The notes: generated by a model from the sequence alone, not told the origin. Numbered from the stretch's first letter, positions 18,887-28,262 are shown. The stretch: 64,000 bases of DNA from Alistipes sp. (GCA_020026335.1 JAHHQO010000011.1:1-64000); one strand, 5' to 3'. Program-made: numbers and translations.

Positions 18887-20840
18887 TCACGCTGTCGCGT
18901 GCGGCTCCGCACCACGCCTTGATGTGGACGCGACCCCGCAACTCCACCGAATCGCTCCTGTACTGACAGCGCGAATATTCGGTCATCACCAGCGAGTCGC
19001 TGCCGATAACCACGGTCGGTGCTCCGTGGGAGGAGTAGACGCGGAAACTCTGGCGCGGATTGTCGCGCAACGTACGATGTTTGTCAACAATATGCAATGT
19101 GGGGTCGTTCTGATTCCACATTGCTTTGTATAGATAGTAGGCGTCTTTCTTGTCGCGGCGGTTCTGGGTGATGAGTCCCTGGGCGTTGAGTCCGTAGGGA
19201 CGGCGTGCCGAACCGTAGTCGAACATATTGTCAATCCACACACCCCAGAAGAGCGAGTCGTTTTGCAGATTCTTGGCATACTCCTCGTGGAAACGGGTTT
19301 GACGCTCCTCGGGTTTCCAGTTCGAGCGCGGCTCGGCCTGTGCCGTGTAGCTCTTGTGACCGATGAAGCCCTCGCCGCCATACTCTATGGCACTGTGGAG
19401 GTGGCTCCAACTCTTCTGCAACTGCTCTCTCCAGATGCCCAAATCATCGGGCGAACCCTTCGACCAGCCCACATCCTGTCGCCAGACGATGAGGTTGGTG
19501 ATGAAGTTCAGACTGCCATTCTGGTCGCTGCTCGCCACCGTGGGACGCGAGGGGTCCAACTGATGTGCCTCGTCATTGAGACGGCGGATGTATGCCGATA
19601 CATCGTCACCTCTCATCCACTGACGCGAGAAGATGCCCCACATGATGACCGAGGGGTGGTTGATGTTCTGTGCCACAATCTCGCGCAGCTGTTGCAGACC
19701 GTTGTTCTCGAAGAGCGGTGTGGCGAAGTAACCCACATCGCTGAGGAACTCGACCTTGTGGAAGGGGATGTCGATCCACACCAACATACCGTGCTCGTCA
19801 CAACGGTCGTAGAGATATTGTGCGTGGGGCATGACAGCCGAACGCAGGGCATTGGCACCCAGCTCGAAGACCTCGTGGAGGTCGTGGTCGTAGTCGGCAT
19901 CGGAGAGCGTGCCGCCCGAGAGTGCCGAGTCGTGGTAGAGGGTCACACCGCGAATGGCAACGTCCTCGTGGTTGATTTTCACCTTGGTGGGGTCGGTGGT
20001 GTCGATGTGACGCAGACCCGTGCGCACCTCCACCGAGTCGGTCATGCCGTACTCGTCACCCACGGTGACTTTCACCGTGTAGAGGAACGGACGACCCACA
20101 CCCCACAACATGGGGGCTTTGACCGAGTAGGGGACACGTATGGCGCGGTTGTCGAGCTTGACTTTCTGCTGTCGCGAGAGGACGATTTCGTCGTCGGGAG
20201 CTATCATCTCCACACGCAGCGTGCAGCTGTTCTGGTCGCGCGAGGAGAGGTGTACTTCGATTTCGCCCTCGGCTTCCTCCTCATCGGCCGACTGCTGGTG
20301 AACGAGGACACCCTCGGTACCCAGATAAAGGGGCGAGACGATGGTGCGCTCGGTGAGTATGAGTTCCGCCTCGCGGTAGATACCGCCGTAGAGGTTGATG
20401 TCGGTGGAGGTGGGCAGCACATCGTCACGCTGCGAGTTGTTCACCACCATCAGCATGGCGTTGTCCGCACCGAAACGCACCTTGTCGGTGATTTCGAAGG
20501 TGAAGGCCGTCGAGCCGCCGTGGTGGCTGCCCACGTGTGAGCCGTTGATGAAGAGGTTGCTCACCGACTGCACGCCGTGGAAGCGGACGAAAAGACGCTT
20601 GTTGGCCCAGTCGCCGGGGATATACATGTTGTTGAGGTAGTTGCCCGTGGTTTCGAGCAGGTAACCCGATGCCGAGGAGTCGGTGTTCCAACTGTGGGGC
20701 AGGGTGACGTGTCGTGCGTTATCGCTGTTGGGTTCCGATTTGAAGTAGAATCGCCAGCCCTCGTTGAGCGGAAATACCTCGCGTGCCGAGGTCGAGAGGG
20801 TGACTCCCAAAAGCAACAGTGTCATTATCAGTCTTATCAT
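18819..20840 (-). CDS. Exported glycoside hydrolase family 2 protein lacking the usual acid/base Glu
   Basis: Fold of the beta-galactosidase/mannosidase/glucuronidase family. I choose the ATG at 20840 (MIRLIMTLLLLG), because it opens directly with a signal peptide ending near TSAREVFPL; the longer frame adds 22 unlikely residues. The protein has 673 residues: sugar-binding jelly roll, immunoglobulin-like domain, then a TIM barrel. The motif that normally reads NHPS-x-x-x-W-x-x-G-N-Glu reads NHPSVIMWGIFSRQW, with Ser405-Arg406 where Asn-Glu is expected. The nucleophile position looks kept (Glu486 in AIEYGGEG). It may be a non-hydrolytic binding protein, or use another acid. It is monocistronic with its own -7 box. 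Confidence 0.85.
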   Translation of the reverse strand: MIRLIMTLLLLGVTLSTSAREVFPLNEGWRFYFKSEPNSDNARHVTLPHSWNTDSSASGYLLETTGNYLNNMYIPGDWANKRLFVRFHGVQSVSNLFINGSHVGSHHGGSTAFTFEITDKVRFGADNAMLMVVNNSQRDDVLPTSTDINLYGGIYREAELILTERTIVSPLYLGTEGVLVHQQSADEEEAEGEIEVHLSSRDQNSCTLRVEMIAPDDEIVLSRQQKVKLDNRAIRVPYSVKAPMLWGVGRPFLYTVKVTVGDEYGMTDSVEVRTGLRHIDTTDPTKVKINHEDVAIRGVTLYHDSALSGGTLSDADYDHDLHEVFELGANALRSAVMPHAQYLYDRCDEHGMLVWIDIPFHKVEFLSDVGYFATPLFENNGLQQLREIVAQNINHPSVIMWGIFSRQWMRGDDVSAYIRRLNDEAHQLDPSRPTVASSDQNGSLNFITNLIVWRQDVGWSKGSPDDLGIWREQLQKSWSHLHSAIEYGGEGFIGHKSYTAQAEPRSNWKPEERQTRFHEEYAKNLQNDSLFWGVWIDNMFDYGSARRPYGLNAQGLITQNRRDKKDAYYLYKAMWNQNDPTLHIVDKHRTLRDNPRQSFRVYSSHGAPTVVIGSDSLVMTEYSRCQYRSDSVELRGRVHIKAWCGAARDSVTIFVGNALRPQRIQDLRKTIGL

Positions 20841-20861
20841 TTCTTTTCGTTTTTGGTCAGG

Positions 20862-20869
20862 CAAATTTA
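20862..20869 (-). promoter_or_regulatory. -7 box of the GH2 gene
   Basis: Minus strand reads TAAATTTG, 21 nt before the chosen ATG. This supports the start at 20840, because the upstream frame would begin before the transcript. Confidence 0.5.
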
Positions 20870-20967
20870 CAAAAAAAATCGCGCATTGCCATTCCACTTT
20901 TTTCAAAAAAAGGAGACAATGCTATCCTATAAACGTACAACGGACGGTCGATATTGTGAAAGAGGGT

Positions 20968-20999
20968 TTTGTGGCTGTCGCCAAAAATTCGTATCTTTA
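20968..20999 (+). promoter_or_regulatory. Promoter of the cvpA-rsgA-trmH operon
   Basis: TTTG (20968-20971), a 20-nt spacer, and TATCTTTA (20992-20999). The fit to the Bacteroidetes promoter is good. The position rules out the longer cvpA frame and supports the ATG at 21032. Confidence 0.7.
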
Positions 21000-21031
21000 C
21001 ACACTTTTATAACCGTGTTTTATTTCTTGGA

Positions 21032-21607
21032 ATGAATATTATTGATGTAGTCGTTGCCGTGGTCTTTGTCTATGCCGCGTGGAAGGGCTGGCGAAGGGGG
21101 CTTATCCTCCAGTTGTTTTCGCTCGTTGCGCTCTTCATCGGCATATGGCTGGCCGCCCAATATGGTCAGACGGTGGGCGAACTGATGCAGGTTGAGGAGC
21201 GATTTACCTTTGTGGCCGGATTTTTGGTCGTTATGCTGGCGGCATTGCTGCTGGTGGCGGTCGCCGGACGTATGGTGCGCCGCCTGTTCCACTTTGTGGG
21301 GTTCGGCACGCCCGACTCGATGATGGGGGCGGTGGTGGCCGTGGCAAAATATATGTTGCTGCTCAGTGTGGCGTTCTCGATGTTCGATACGCTGAATGTC
21401 GATTACTCGCTTCTGGATAAACCCACCGTGGAGTCCTCGCGGAGCTATCGCCCCGTGATGGGTCTCTCGGACAAGATTTTCCCCTCGATAGAGTGGATGA
21501 AGCAACAGTTTGAGGAGTATAAAAAAGAATTTAATTTTAACTCGATAGAAAAGAATGGAGAGAGTGTTTTCGGGCGTGGTGACTCAAGCCACGGGGAGTT
21601 GGTATGA
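21032..21607 (+). CDS. CvpA family membrane protein
   Basis: Inner-membrane protein of the colicin V production family, linked to envelope stress tolerance in other bacteria. The 191 residues start MNIIDVVVAVVFVYAAWKG and contain four hydrophobic helices (about 3-20, 27-45, 62-82, 103-122), with a hydrophilic C-terminal tail. I use the ATG at 21032 because the upstream extension lies inside the promoter. Its last 53 bp overlap the rsgA start in another frame, so the two are co-translated. The specific role in this organism is unknown. Confidence 0.85.
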   Translation: MNIIDVVVAVVFVYAAWKGWRRGLILQLFSLVALFIGIWLAAQYGQTVGELMQVEERFTFVAGFLVVMLAALLLVAVAGRMVRRLFHFVGFGTPDSMMGAVVAVAKYMLLLSVAFSMFDTLNVDYSLLDKPTVESSRSYRPVMGLSDKIFPSIEWMKQQFEEYKKEFNFNSIEKNGESVFGRGDSSHGELV

Positions 21608-22475
21608 GGTGCTGTCCGAGGGTGAGACCCTGCGTTGCCGTATTCGCGGCCGATTGAGATTGAAGGGTGTGCGTTCGACCAACCCCGTAGTGGTGGGCGA
21701 TGAAGTGGAGTGTGTCGAGGACGAACACGGCGACCACCTCATCACTGGTATCCGACCGCGCCGCAACTATGTCATACGCCGCGCTTCGAACCTGTCGAAG
21801 GAGTCGCACATCATCGCCGCCAATGTCGATCAGGCATTGCTGATGGTCACTCTGCGTCAGCCCGAGACGGCGTGGGAGTTCGTAGACCGCTTTTTGGTGA
21901 CCTGCGAGGCGTATAAAGTGCCCGTGAAAATCATTCTCTCGAAGCTGGATTTGCAACAGGCGGAGGAGGTCGAAGCCTTCCGCGAGGTGTACGAGAAAAT
22001 CGGTTACGAGGTCATCGGCGTGTCGGTGACCACGGGCGAGGGTGTGGAGCGCGTCAGAGAGTTGCTGTCGGGACGCACAACCCTGCTGTCGGGCAATTCG
22101 GGCGTGGGCAAATCGACCCTCGTGGGTGAGATTTTCCCCTCGCTGGAGATTCGCACGGGCGAGATTTCGGAGAGCTTCCACAAGGGCAAGCACACCACCA
22201 CCTTCTCGACGATGTATCCCCTCGAGGGGGGCGGTGCGGTCATCGACACTCCGGGTATCAAGGGCTTCGGACTCATCGACATCGACGATGCCGAGCTGTG
22301 GCACTACTTCCCCGAGATGATGGAGACGGCGTGCGACTGCCGTTTCTACAACTGCACCCACACCCACGAACCCGGTTGTGCCGTGGTCGAAGCGGTGAAG
22401 AATGGTGAGATAGCCTACGAACGCTACGAAAGCTACCTTAAAATTTTGGATGAAGATGACAAATACAGAAAATAA
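21555..22475 (+). CDS. rsgA: Small ribosomal subunit biogenesis GTPase RsgA
   Basis: Circularly permuted GTPase that helps finish the 30S subunit. The 306 residues hold an N-terminal OB fold (RCRIRGRLRLKGVRSTNPVVVGD), then the permuted motif order: SKLD (G4), GNSGVGKST (G1), FHKGKHTTT (G2), DTPGIKGFG (G3), and a zinc knuckle CDCRFYNCTHTHEPGCAV. The start at 21555 is fixed by homology of the OB fold, which means a true 53-bp overlap with cvpA. The 3' end overlaps trmH by 26 bp. Confidence 0.95.
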   Translation: MERVFSGVVTQATGSWYEVLSEGETLRCRIRGRLRLKGVRSTNPVVVGDEVECVEDEHGDHLITGIRPRRNYVIRRASNLSKESHIIAANVDQALLMVTLRQPETAWEFVDRFLVTCEAYKVPVKIILSKLDLQQAEEVEAFREVYEKIGYEVIGVSVTTGEGVERVRELLSGRTTLLSGNSGVGKSTLVGEIFPSLEIRTGEISESFHKGKHTTTFSTMYPLEGGGAVIDTPGIKGFGLIDIDDAELWHYFPEMMETACDCRFYNCTHTHEPGCAVVEAVKNGEIAYERYESYLKILDEDDKYRK

Positions 22476-23142
22476 CAAGGCGTGGTACGACGAGCGTATC
22501 GCCTGCCTCAAGGAGTTCATGACCGAGGAGCGTTTCGCGCTGTTCGAGAAGGTGCTCGCCGACCGTACACGTTATGTCACGGTGCTGGCCGAGAATATGT
22601 ATCACTCGCAGAATGCCGCCGCGCTGGTGCGCCACTGCGATGCCTTCGGTGTGCAGACACTCAACACCGTGGAGGAGTTGTGTGACTTCTGCCCCAATTC
22701 GGCCATCTCGCGCGGCAGTGACCGCTGGATAGACGTGTGTCAGTATTCCTCGACAGGGGAGGCACTCGATGCCCTGAAGGCGGAGGGCTACCGCATCGTG
22801 GCCACCTCGCCCCACTGCAACGATACGACCCCCGAAACCTTCGATGTCGAGAAGGGCAAATTCGTGCTGGTGTTCGGCACCGAGAAGGAGGGTATCTCCG
22901 AGGAGGTGATGTCGCGTGCCGACGAGTTCCTCCGCATACCCATGTGCGGCATGGTCGAGAGTCTCAACGTGTCGGCTTCGGCTGCCATTCTGCTCTACGG
23001 CCTTTCGACCCGCATCCGCGAGCGTGTCGGGGATTGGCACCTCACCGCCGAGGAGCGCAGCGAGGTGCTCTACAAGTGGTGTCGTTTCACGGTGAACGAT
23101 GCACCGCAGATTTTAAATCGTAAATTTGGCGACCCCCTCTAA
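22450..23142 (+). CDS. TrmH-family RNA 2'-O-methyltransferase
   Basis: SPOUT-fold methyltransferase that likely methylates a ribose 2'-OH in tRNA or rRNA with S-adenosylmethionine. The knot motifs are visible: EKVLADRTRYVTVLAENMYH, NAAALVRHCDAFGV (Asn/Arg motif 1), LVFGTEKEGISEEV (motif 2) and IPMCGMVESLNVSASAAILLYG (motif 3). The 230 residues have a C-terminal helical extension (ADEF to DPL). ATG at 22450 or 22456 is possible; both overlap rsgA (26 or 20 bp). TrmH (tRNA Gm18) is plausible, but the target cannot be fixed from sequence. Confidence 0.9.
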   Translation: MKMTNTENNKAWYDERIACLKEFMTEERFALFEKVLADRTRYVTVLAENMYHSQNAAALVRHCDAFGVQTLNTVEELCDFCPNSAISRGSDRWIDVCQYSSTGEALDALKAEGYRIVATSPHCNDTTPETFDVEKGKFVLVFGTEKEGISEEVMSRADEFLRIPMCGMVESLNVSASAAILLYGLSTRIRERVGDWHLTAEERSEVLYKWCRFTVNDAPQILNRKFGDPL

Positions 23143-23167
23143 TCGGGGCGCATAATTATAGAGTGAA

Positions 23168-24364
23168 ATGAGTATTTTACGTCAACAGTTTCTTCAGCAC
23201 GTGGCACAGACCTCGCCTTCGCCCATGATGGTCGAGGTGGCGCGTGCCGAAGGTTCGTTTTTCTACACTCCCGAGGGCAAACGCTACTACGATTTGGTAG
23301 CCGGAGTATCGGTGAGCAACGTGGGACATCATAACCCTGCGGTGGTGAAAGCCGTGCAGGAGCAGGCCGACAAATATATGCACGTGATGGTCTATGGCGA
23401 GATGGTGGAGACTCCGCAGGTGGAGTATGCCCACAAGATTGCCGCCCTGCTGCCCGACCCGCTGGAGAGCGTCTATTTCGTCAATTCGGGCGCGGAAGCC
23501 GTGGAGGGAGCACTCAAACTCGCCAAGCGTTACACGCGCCGCACCGAGATGCTCTCGATGCGCCGTGCCTATCACGGTTCGACCCACGGTGCGATGAGCA
23601 TGATGGGAGCCCCCGAGGGTGAGGAGTGGAAGAATGCCTTTCGTCCCCTGCTGCCCGATGTGGGAGCCATAGAGTTCAACAATTTCGACGACTTGAAGCG
23701 CATCACCACACGCACGGCGTGTGTGCTGACCGAGCCCGTGCAGGGCGAGGGTGGTGTGCGCGTGCCTGCGAAGGGCTATCTCGAAGCCCTGCGCCGTCGT
23801 TGTGATGAGACGGGTACACTGCTCATCTTCGATGAGATACAGACCGGCATGGGTCGCACGGGCGAGATGTTCGCCATGACCAAATATGGCGTGACCCCCG
23901 ACATCGTGTGCCTGGCCAAGGCGTTCGGTGGCGGTATGCCCCTCGGTGCCTTTGTGTCGAGCCACGAGATTATGGACACCTTGCAGACCAACCCCGTGCT
24001 GGGTCACATCACCACCTTTGGCGGTCACCCCGTCTGCTGTGCCGCAGGTCTTGCCGCGCTGAATTACCTGATTGACAATCATGTCGTTGAGGCAGTTGAG
24101 GCAAAGGGTGCGCTCTACGAGGAGCTGATGAAGCAACACCCCTTGGTGAAGGAGGTGCGCCGTTCGGGTCTGCTGCTGGCGGTCGAGTTGGGCGATGCGG
24201 AGAAGATGTACAAGATAATGGAGCTGTTCAAAGAGGCCGGCATCATGAGTGACTGGTTCCTGTTCTGCGATACGGCTTTCCGTATCTCGCCGCCGCTGAC
24301 CATCTCGGAGGAGGAGGTCAGAGAAAGCTCCGCCATCATTCTGTCGTGTCTCGACAAGTTGTAA
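23168..24364 (+). CDS. Class III aminotransferase (acetylornithine/ornithine type)
   Basis: PLP-dependent enzyme moving an omega-amino group to 2-oxoglutarate. The 398 residues are the usual size. Motifs are VNSGAEAVEGALKLAKRYT, LTEPVQGEGGVRVP, LIFDEIQTGMGRTG and the PLP-lysine in CLAKAFGGGMPLG (Lys251). No other arginine-biosynthesis genes are nearby, so acetylornithine aminotransferase is a guess; ornithine, GABA or succinyl-ornithine activity is possible. It follows trmH by 25 bp and ends at a shared bidirectional terminator. Confidence 0.85.
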   Translation: MSILRQQFLQHVAQTSPSPMMVEVARAEGSFFYTPEGKRYYDLVAGVSVSNVGHHNPAVVKAVQEQADKYMHVMVYGEMVETPQVEYAHKIAALLPDPLESVYFVNSGAEAVEGALKLAKRYTRRTEMLSMRRAYHGSTHGAMSMMGAPEGEEWKNAFRPLLPDVGAIEFNNFDDLKRITTRTACVLTEPVQGEGGVRVPAKGYLEALRRRCDETGTLLIFDEIQTGMGRTGEMFAMTKYGVTPDIVCLAKAFGGGMPLGAFVSSHEIMDTLQTNPVLGHITTFGGHPVCCAAGLAALNYLIDNHVVEAVEAKGALYEELMKQHPLVKEVRRSGLLLAVELGDAEKMYKIMELFKEAGIMSDWFLFCDTAFRISPPLTISEEEVRESSAIILSCLDKL

Positions 24365-24383
24365 CAGAGCGACATACATATAG

Positions 24384-24424
24384 AAAAAGCGTCATTCTCT
24401 TCGAAAAGAATGACGCTTTTTTTG
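24384..24424. terminator. Bidirectional terminator between the aminotransferase and nfo
   Basis: AAAAAGCGTCATTCT and AGAATGACGCTTTTT form a 15-bp stem with A and T runs on both sides, serving the two converging genes. Confidence 0.9.
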
Positions 24425-24440
24425 TCTTTGTCGGTTGCCG

Positions 24441-25286
24441 TTATTCTTCGGCAAACTCCTTCAGCAGGGCGATTTCCGCAGGCCATCGCTCCTCGTCGGG
24501 GGTCTCGAGAATGAGGGGTATGTCATCGAAACGGCTGTCGCGTGCGATGTAACGGAAGCACGCCATGCCAATCTGACCCTCGCCCAGCGGTGAGTGGCGG
24601 TCTACACGACTGCCGAGGGGCTTCATCGCATCGTTGAGGTGCATGCCGCGCAGGTAGTTGAAGCCCACAATCTGGTCAAACTGACGGAATGTCTCCTCGC
24701 AGGCCTGCTCCGTGGAGAGGTCGTAGCCGGCGGCAAAGGCGTGGCAGGTGTCGATGCAGACACCGACTCTCGATTTGTCGTCCACCCGGTCGATGATGTA
24801 GGCCAATTGCTCGAAGCTGTAACCCAGATTCGAACCCTGTCCGGCGGTGTTCTCGATGACGGCTGTGACGCCGTGGGTGAGGTCGAGGGTGCGGTTGATG
24901 GACTCGGCGATGAGCCGCAGCGACTCCTCCTCCGTGATTTTCTTCAGATGGCTGCCCGGGTGGAAGTTCAGACGGTCGAGTCCCAGTGCCTCGCAACGCT
25001 GCATCTCGTCGAGAAACGCCGCACGCGATTTTTCGAGTGCCTCGGCTTCAGGGTGTCCCAAGTTGATGAGGTAGGAGTCGTGGGGCAGAATCTGCGCCGG
25101 CGAATATCCGTTGTCGGCGCAAGCCTGTCGAAATGATGCTATATCTTGTTCGGTCAGTGGTTTAGAGACCCACTGACGTTGGTTCTTGGTGAAAAGTGCA
25201 AAGCTCGTGGCTCCGATTTTTTGGGCGTTGAGCGGCGCGTTGACCACCCCTCCCGATGCACTGACGTGCGCTCCAAAATATTTCAT
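24441..25286 (-). CDS. nfo: Deoxyribonuclease IV (AP endonuclease)
   Basis: Zinc-dependent AP endonuclease for base-excision repair. The 281 residues match the EndoIV TIM barrel: [13 protein letters not shown] at the start, [56 protein letters not shown] and ILETPDE near the end, which together supply the three-zinc site. It is alone on its strand, divergent from the DUF3078 gene. Confidence 0.95.
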   Translation of the reverse strand: MKYFGAHVSASGGVVNAPLNAQKIGATSFALFTKNQRQWVSKPLTEQDIASFRQACADNGYSPAQILPHDSYLINLGHPEAEALEKSRAAFLDEMQRCEALGLDRLNFHPGSHLKKITEEESLRLIAESINRTLDLTHGVTAVIENTAGQGSNLGYSFEQLAYIIDRVDDKSRVGVCIDTCHAFAAGYDLSTEQACEETFRQFDQIVGFNYLRGMHLNDAMKPLGSRVDRHSPLGEGQIGMACFRYIARDSRFDDIPLILETPDEERWPAEIALLKEFAEE

Positions 25287-25308
25287 GTTCTATGCGGTTT
25301 AAGCGGCG

Positions 25309-25316
25309 CAAATTTA
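25309..25316 (-). promoter_or_regulatory. -7 box of nfo
   Basis: Minus strand reads TAAATTTG, 22 nt before the ATG. A second -7 box faces the other way at 25338-25345, so the two promoters are back to back. Confidence 0.5.
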
Positions 25317-25337
25317 AGATTTCTATAAATAATTTCA

Positions 25338-25345
25338 TAAATTTG
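25338..25345 (+). promoter_or_regulatory. -7 box of the DUF3078 gene
   Basis: TAAATTTG, a full consensus match, about 34 nt before the ATG at 25380. Confidence 0.5.
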
Positions 25346-25379
25346 CATTTCGAATCAGCTATAATTTATTCAAGAGCGT

Positions 25380-26570
25380 ATGAAGATAGTGTTCTATATG
25401 GCGTTGATGACCTTGTTGCTCGGTGTGGCACAACCCGCATCGGCACAGTTCACCATCGATGAGGTCGATTCCAAAAAGGAATCCGTAGTCTTTCAAGACA
25501 AATTGAAGTCCATCACCCTGGAGGATAATTTTTTCAACCGTGCACGTTACCGTGCCGAGCGTCAGCGTATCCGCCGCGAGAGAAACTTCCTCGAGATGAG
25601 TGGCGGTATGACCGGTTCGCTCAACGCCTACAACGACCCTTGGATTTCGGTATCGGGTGGTGATAACTCCATCACGCTGCTCGCCGTCTTCTCGTTGCAC
25701 CACATCTTCAAGAAAAACCTCTTCTCGGTGGAGACCAAGTTCGACGCCAAGATGGGCTACAACCGTATGAAGGTCGAGACCTCCAATGCCGATGGCGCGA
25801 CCGAGAGCAACGGCGTGTGGTTCAAGAATCAGGACGAATTCCTCATCTGGATAAACCCTGCCTTCATGATGTCGAAGAACTGGTCCTACGGTGCCACCTT
25901 CCAGTTCCGAAGCCAGTTTGCCAACGGTTACCTCTCGCGTACCGAGCAGACGCGCAACGACCTGAAAAGTAAGTTCCTCACCCCCGGTTACCTCGATATT
26001 TCGGTCGGTATCACCTACAAGAGCCCCACGGAGAAATTCCCCATCGCGGTGAACCTCTCTCCTCTGGCGTTGAGTGCCACCTATGCCACCGATCCGTGGA
26101 TTCGCCGTCAGCAGCTCGATAGCGAAGGCAATGTCATCAAGGAGGCCTTCTCCTACGGTATCGAAGACCCCGACAAGGCATCGAAGTACGAGGGCGGTTC
26201 GTCTATCGAAATCAACTTCGACCGCACCTTCGGCAAGACGGGCTACCTGCGTTACCGCACCACGCTCTACTCCTTCTACGGTTGGATTACCGACATCGGT
26301 CAGAAGAACAAAATCTCGGACTACAAGTCCTACCGCAAGGCGTATGTCGAGTGGGAAGCGGGCGACAAGGACATCAAGAACAAACCGCGTCTGCCGATTC
26401 ACCCCACCGTGCGTTGGGTCAATACCCTCGACATCAAGGCAACGAAGTATCTGACAACCACGTTGGGTTTCCAGCTCTACTACAACCGTTCGCAGAACAT
26501 CTGTATCCAGACCCAAACCCAGCTGATGGTGGGTCTGACCTACACCTTTATGAATAAGCCCAAACCCTGA
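25380..26570 (+). CDS. DUF3078-type outer-membrane beta-barrel protein
   Basis: Probable outer-membrane protein. The signal peptide is about 1-22 (VAQPASAQ). The rest (396 residues in all) alternates short charged and aromatic strands, as in a beta barrel, with WISVSGGDNSITLLAVFSLH, LDISVGITYKSP and FPIAVNLSPLALSATYATDP matching the DUF3078 pattern. The C-terminal part ends in LTYTFMNKPKP, an aromatic-rich final strand. Function unknown. The S41 protease follows 39 bp downstream on the same strand, so they may be co-transcribed. Confidence 0.75.
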   Translation: MKIVFYMALMTLLLGVAQPASAQFTIDEVDSKKESVVFQDKLKSITLEDNFFNRARYRAERQRIRRERNFLEMSGGMTGSLNAYNDPWISVSGGDNSITLLAVFSLHHIFKKNLFSVETKFDAKMGYNRMKVETSNADGATESNGVWFKNQDEFLIWINPAFMMSKNWSYGATFQFRSQFANGYLSRTEQTRNDLKSKFLTPGYLDISVGITYKSPTEKFPIAVNLSPLALSATYATDPWIRRQQLDSEGNVIKEAFSYGIEDPDKASKYEGGSSIEINFDRTFGKTGYLRYRTTLYSFYGWITDIGQKNKISDYKSYRKAYVEWEAGDKDIKNKPRLPIHPTVRWVNTLDIKATKYLTTTLGFQLYYNRSQNICIQTQTQLMVGLTYTFMNKPKP

Positions 26571-26609
26571 TAAACCGAGGTTCGAGGGCTTGCATAAGCA
26601 CAATTTGTA

Positions 26610-28262
26610 ATGTATAAGAATTCCAAATTTTCGATTCTCCTGCCCTTGTTGCTCTCCGTGGCATTGGCAGCAGGTATGTTGTTGGGGTTGTACTTCGGAC
26701 GCAGTGGCTCGGAGACCCGCCTGCGCGGGTTGCTCCGCCAGATGGCTGTCCCCGACAACAAACTCACCCGTACCATTTCGCTCATCGAGAATAAATATGT
26801 CGATTCGCTGTCGATGGATTCCCTCTCGGAGCACATCATTCCCTATCTGGTGAAGGAGCTTGACCCCCATTCGGTCTATCTCCCCGCCTCGACCATGTCG
26901 AGGGTGAACGAACCGCTGGAGGGCGAGTTTGACGGTATCGGTGTGATTTTCAACATGGCAACCGATACGGTCGTCGTCCTCAATGTCATTCCCCACGGCC
27001 CGAGTGCCGATGTGGGGGTGAAGGCCGGTGACCGCATCATGAAGATTAACGACACGTTGGTGGCCGGTCAGAAAATCGATCAGGAGCGCATCGTGAAGCG
27101 TCTTCGCGGCCCTCGCGGCACGAAGGTGAAACTCTCGTTGCAGCGTCACGACATCCAAGGATTGGTCGATGTGGAGGTCACACGCGGTGTGATTCCCATC
27201 AAGAGTGTCGAGGCGGCATACTGCATCCGTCCCGACTTGGGCTATGTCAAGTTGGGTCAGTTTGCCCGCACCTCCTTCGTGGAGTTCCACACGGCGGTGG
27301 CAGAGCTCAAGGCCAAAGGTGTTGATAAACTGATTTTCGACCTGCGCGGTAATTCGGGCGGCTTCCTCGATCAGGCGATTCTCATCGCCAACGAGTTCCT
27401 CCACAAGGGACAGCTCATCGTCTATACCGAGGACCGCAACCACCATCAGATGCGCGAATTTGCCAATGGCGAGGGCGTGTTGCAGGATATGGACGTGGTG
27501 GTGCTCATTGACGAGAACAGCGCATCATCGAGCGAGATTTTGGCAGGTGCCCTTCAGGACAACGACCGCGGTACGATTATCGGTCGCCGCTCGTTCGGTA
27601 AGGGTCTTGTGCAGACACAGGTGGAGTTCGGTGACGGCTCGGCACTGCGTCTGACCACGGCACGTTACTTCACCCCCACGGGTCGCTCCATTCAGAAACC
27701 TTACACCATGGGTGACGAGGAGGGCTACGAGATGGAGATGTATGACCGTATTCGCAACAACGAGCTCTACACGATAGACAGCATTCATTTTGCCGACTCG
27801 CTCAAGAAAATCACCCCCAAGGGTAAGGTGGTCTATGGCGGTGGCGGTATCATGCCCGATGTCTTCATTCCCATCGACACCACCGATGTCACCCGCTACT
27901 ACATCGAGGTTATCGGTCGCAACATTCTCTACCGCTACACGATGGACTATGCCGACCGTCACCGCGCACAGCTCGACTCGGTGAAGACCCTCGATGAGCT
28001 GGACGCCCTCTTTGCCGGGGACGAGGATATGCTCGATGATTTTGTGCGCTATGCCGCTCGCAAGGGTGTCGCTCCGCGTCGTCGTGACATCGAGCGTTCG
28101 AAAGCCCTCATGGAGGCACAGCTCAAAGCCTTTATCGGCCGCAACACGGTGCTGGAGGATAACGCCTTCTTCGCCAACATCCGTCCCGTGGACAATGTGG
28201 TGATGCGTGCCGTCGAAATTTTGAATACGGAGGAAAAGAAAGATGATAAAGAAAATTCTTAA
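26610..28262 (+). CDS. S41 family C-terminal processing peptidase with PDZ domain
   Basis: Periplasmic serine protease of the CtpA/Prc type, thought to trim or degrade proteins at the C-terminus. Order: signal anchor (about 8-29), N-terminal helical segment, PDZ (about 95-185, FDGIGVIFNM to LSLQRHD) and the S41 domain (about 195-395). Catalytic Ser306 lies in ENSASSSEIL and Lys331 in RSFGKGLVQ, at the 25-residue spacing seen in the family. A C-terminal extension (about 395-550) is larger than in short CtpA proteins. It overlaps a small membrane protein gene by 20 bp, pointing to a linked partner. Confidence 0.93.
   Translation: MYKNSKFSILLPLLLSVALAAGMLLGLYFGRSGSETRLRGLLRQMAVPDNKLTRTISLIENKYVDSLSMDSLSEHIIPYLVKELDPHSVYLPASTMSRVNEPLEGEFDGIGVIFNMATDTVVVLNVIPHGPSADVGVKAGDRIMKINDTLVAGQKIDQERIVKRLRGPRGTKVKLSLQRHDIQGLVDVEVTRGVIPIKSVEAAYCIRPDLGYVKLGQFARTSFVEFHTAVAELKAKGVDKLIFDLRGNSGGFLDQAILIANEFLHKGQLIVYTEDRNHHQMREFANGEGVLQDMDVVVLIDENSASSSEILAGALQDNDRGTIIGRRSFGKGLVQTQVEFGDGSALRLTTARYFTPTGRSIQKPYTMGDEEGYEMEMYDRIRNNELYTIDSIHFADSLKKITPKGKVVYGGGGIMPDVFIPIDTTDVTRYYIEVIGRNILYRYTMDYADRHRAQLDSVKTLDELDALFAGDEDMLDDFVRYAARKGVAPRRRDIERSKALMEAQLKAFIGRNTVLEDNAFFANIRPVDNVVMRAVEILNTEEKKDDKENS

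Noticed and set aside
18819..20840. Frameshift as the cause of the GH2 acid/base loss
   Set aside because: The frame is continuous with normal conserved residues on both sides (NHPSVIMW before, nucleophile EYGGEG after), so a substitution is more likely.
25359..27446. 695-residue minus-strand frame
   Set aside because: It runs opposite the DUF3078 and S41 genes, which have signal peptides and catalytic motifs. The long frame has none.
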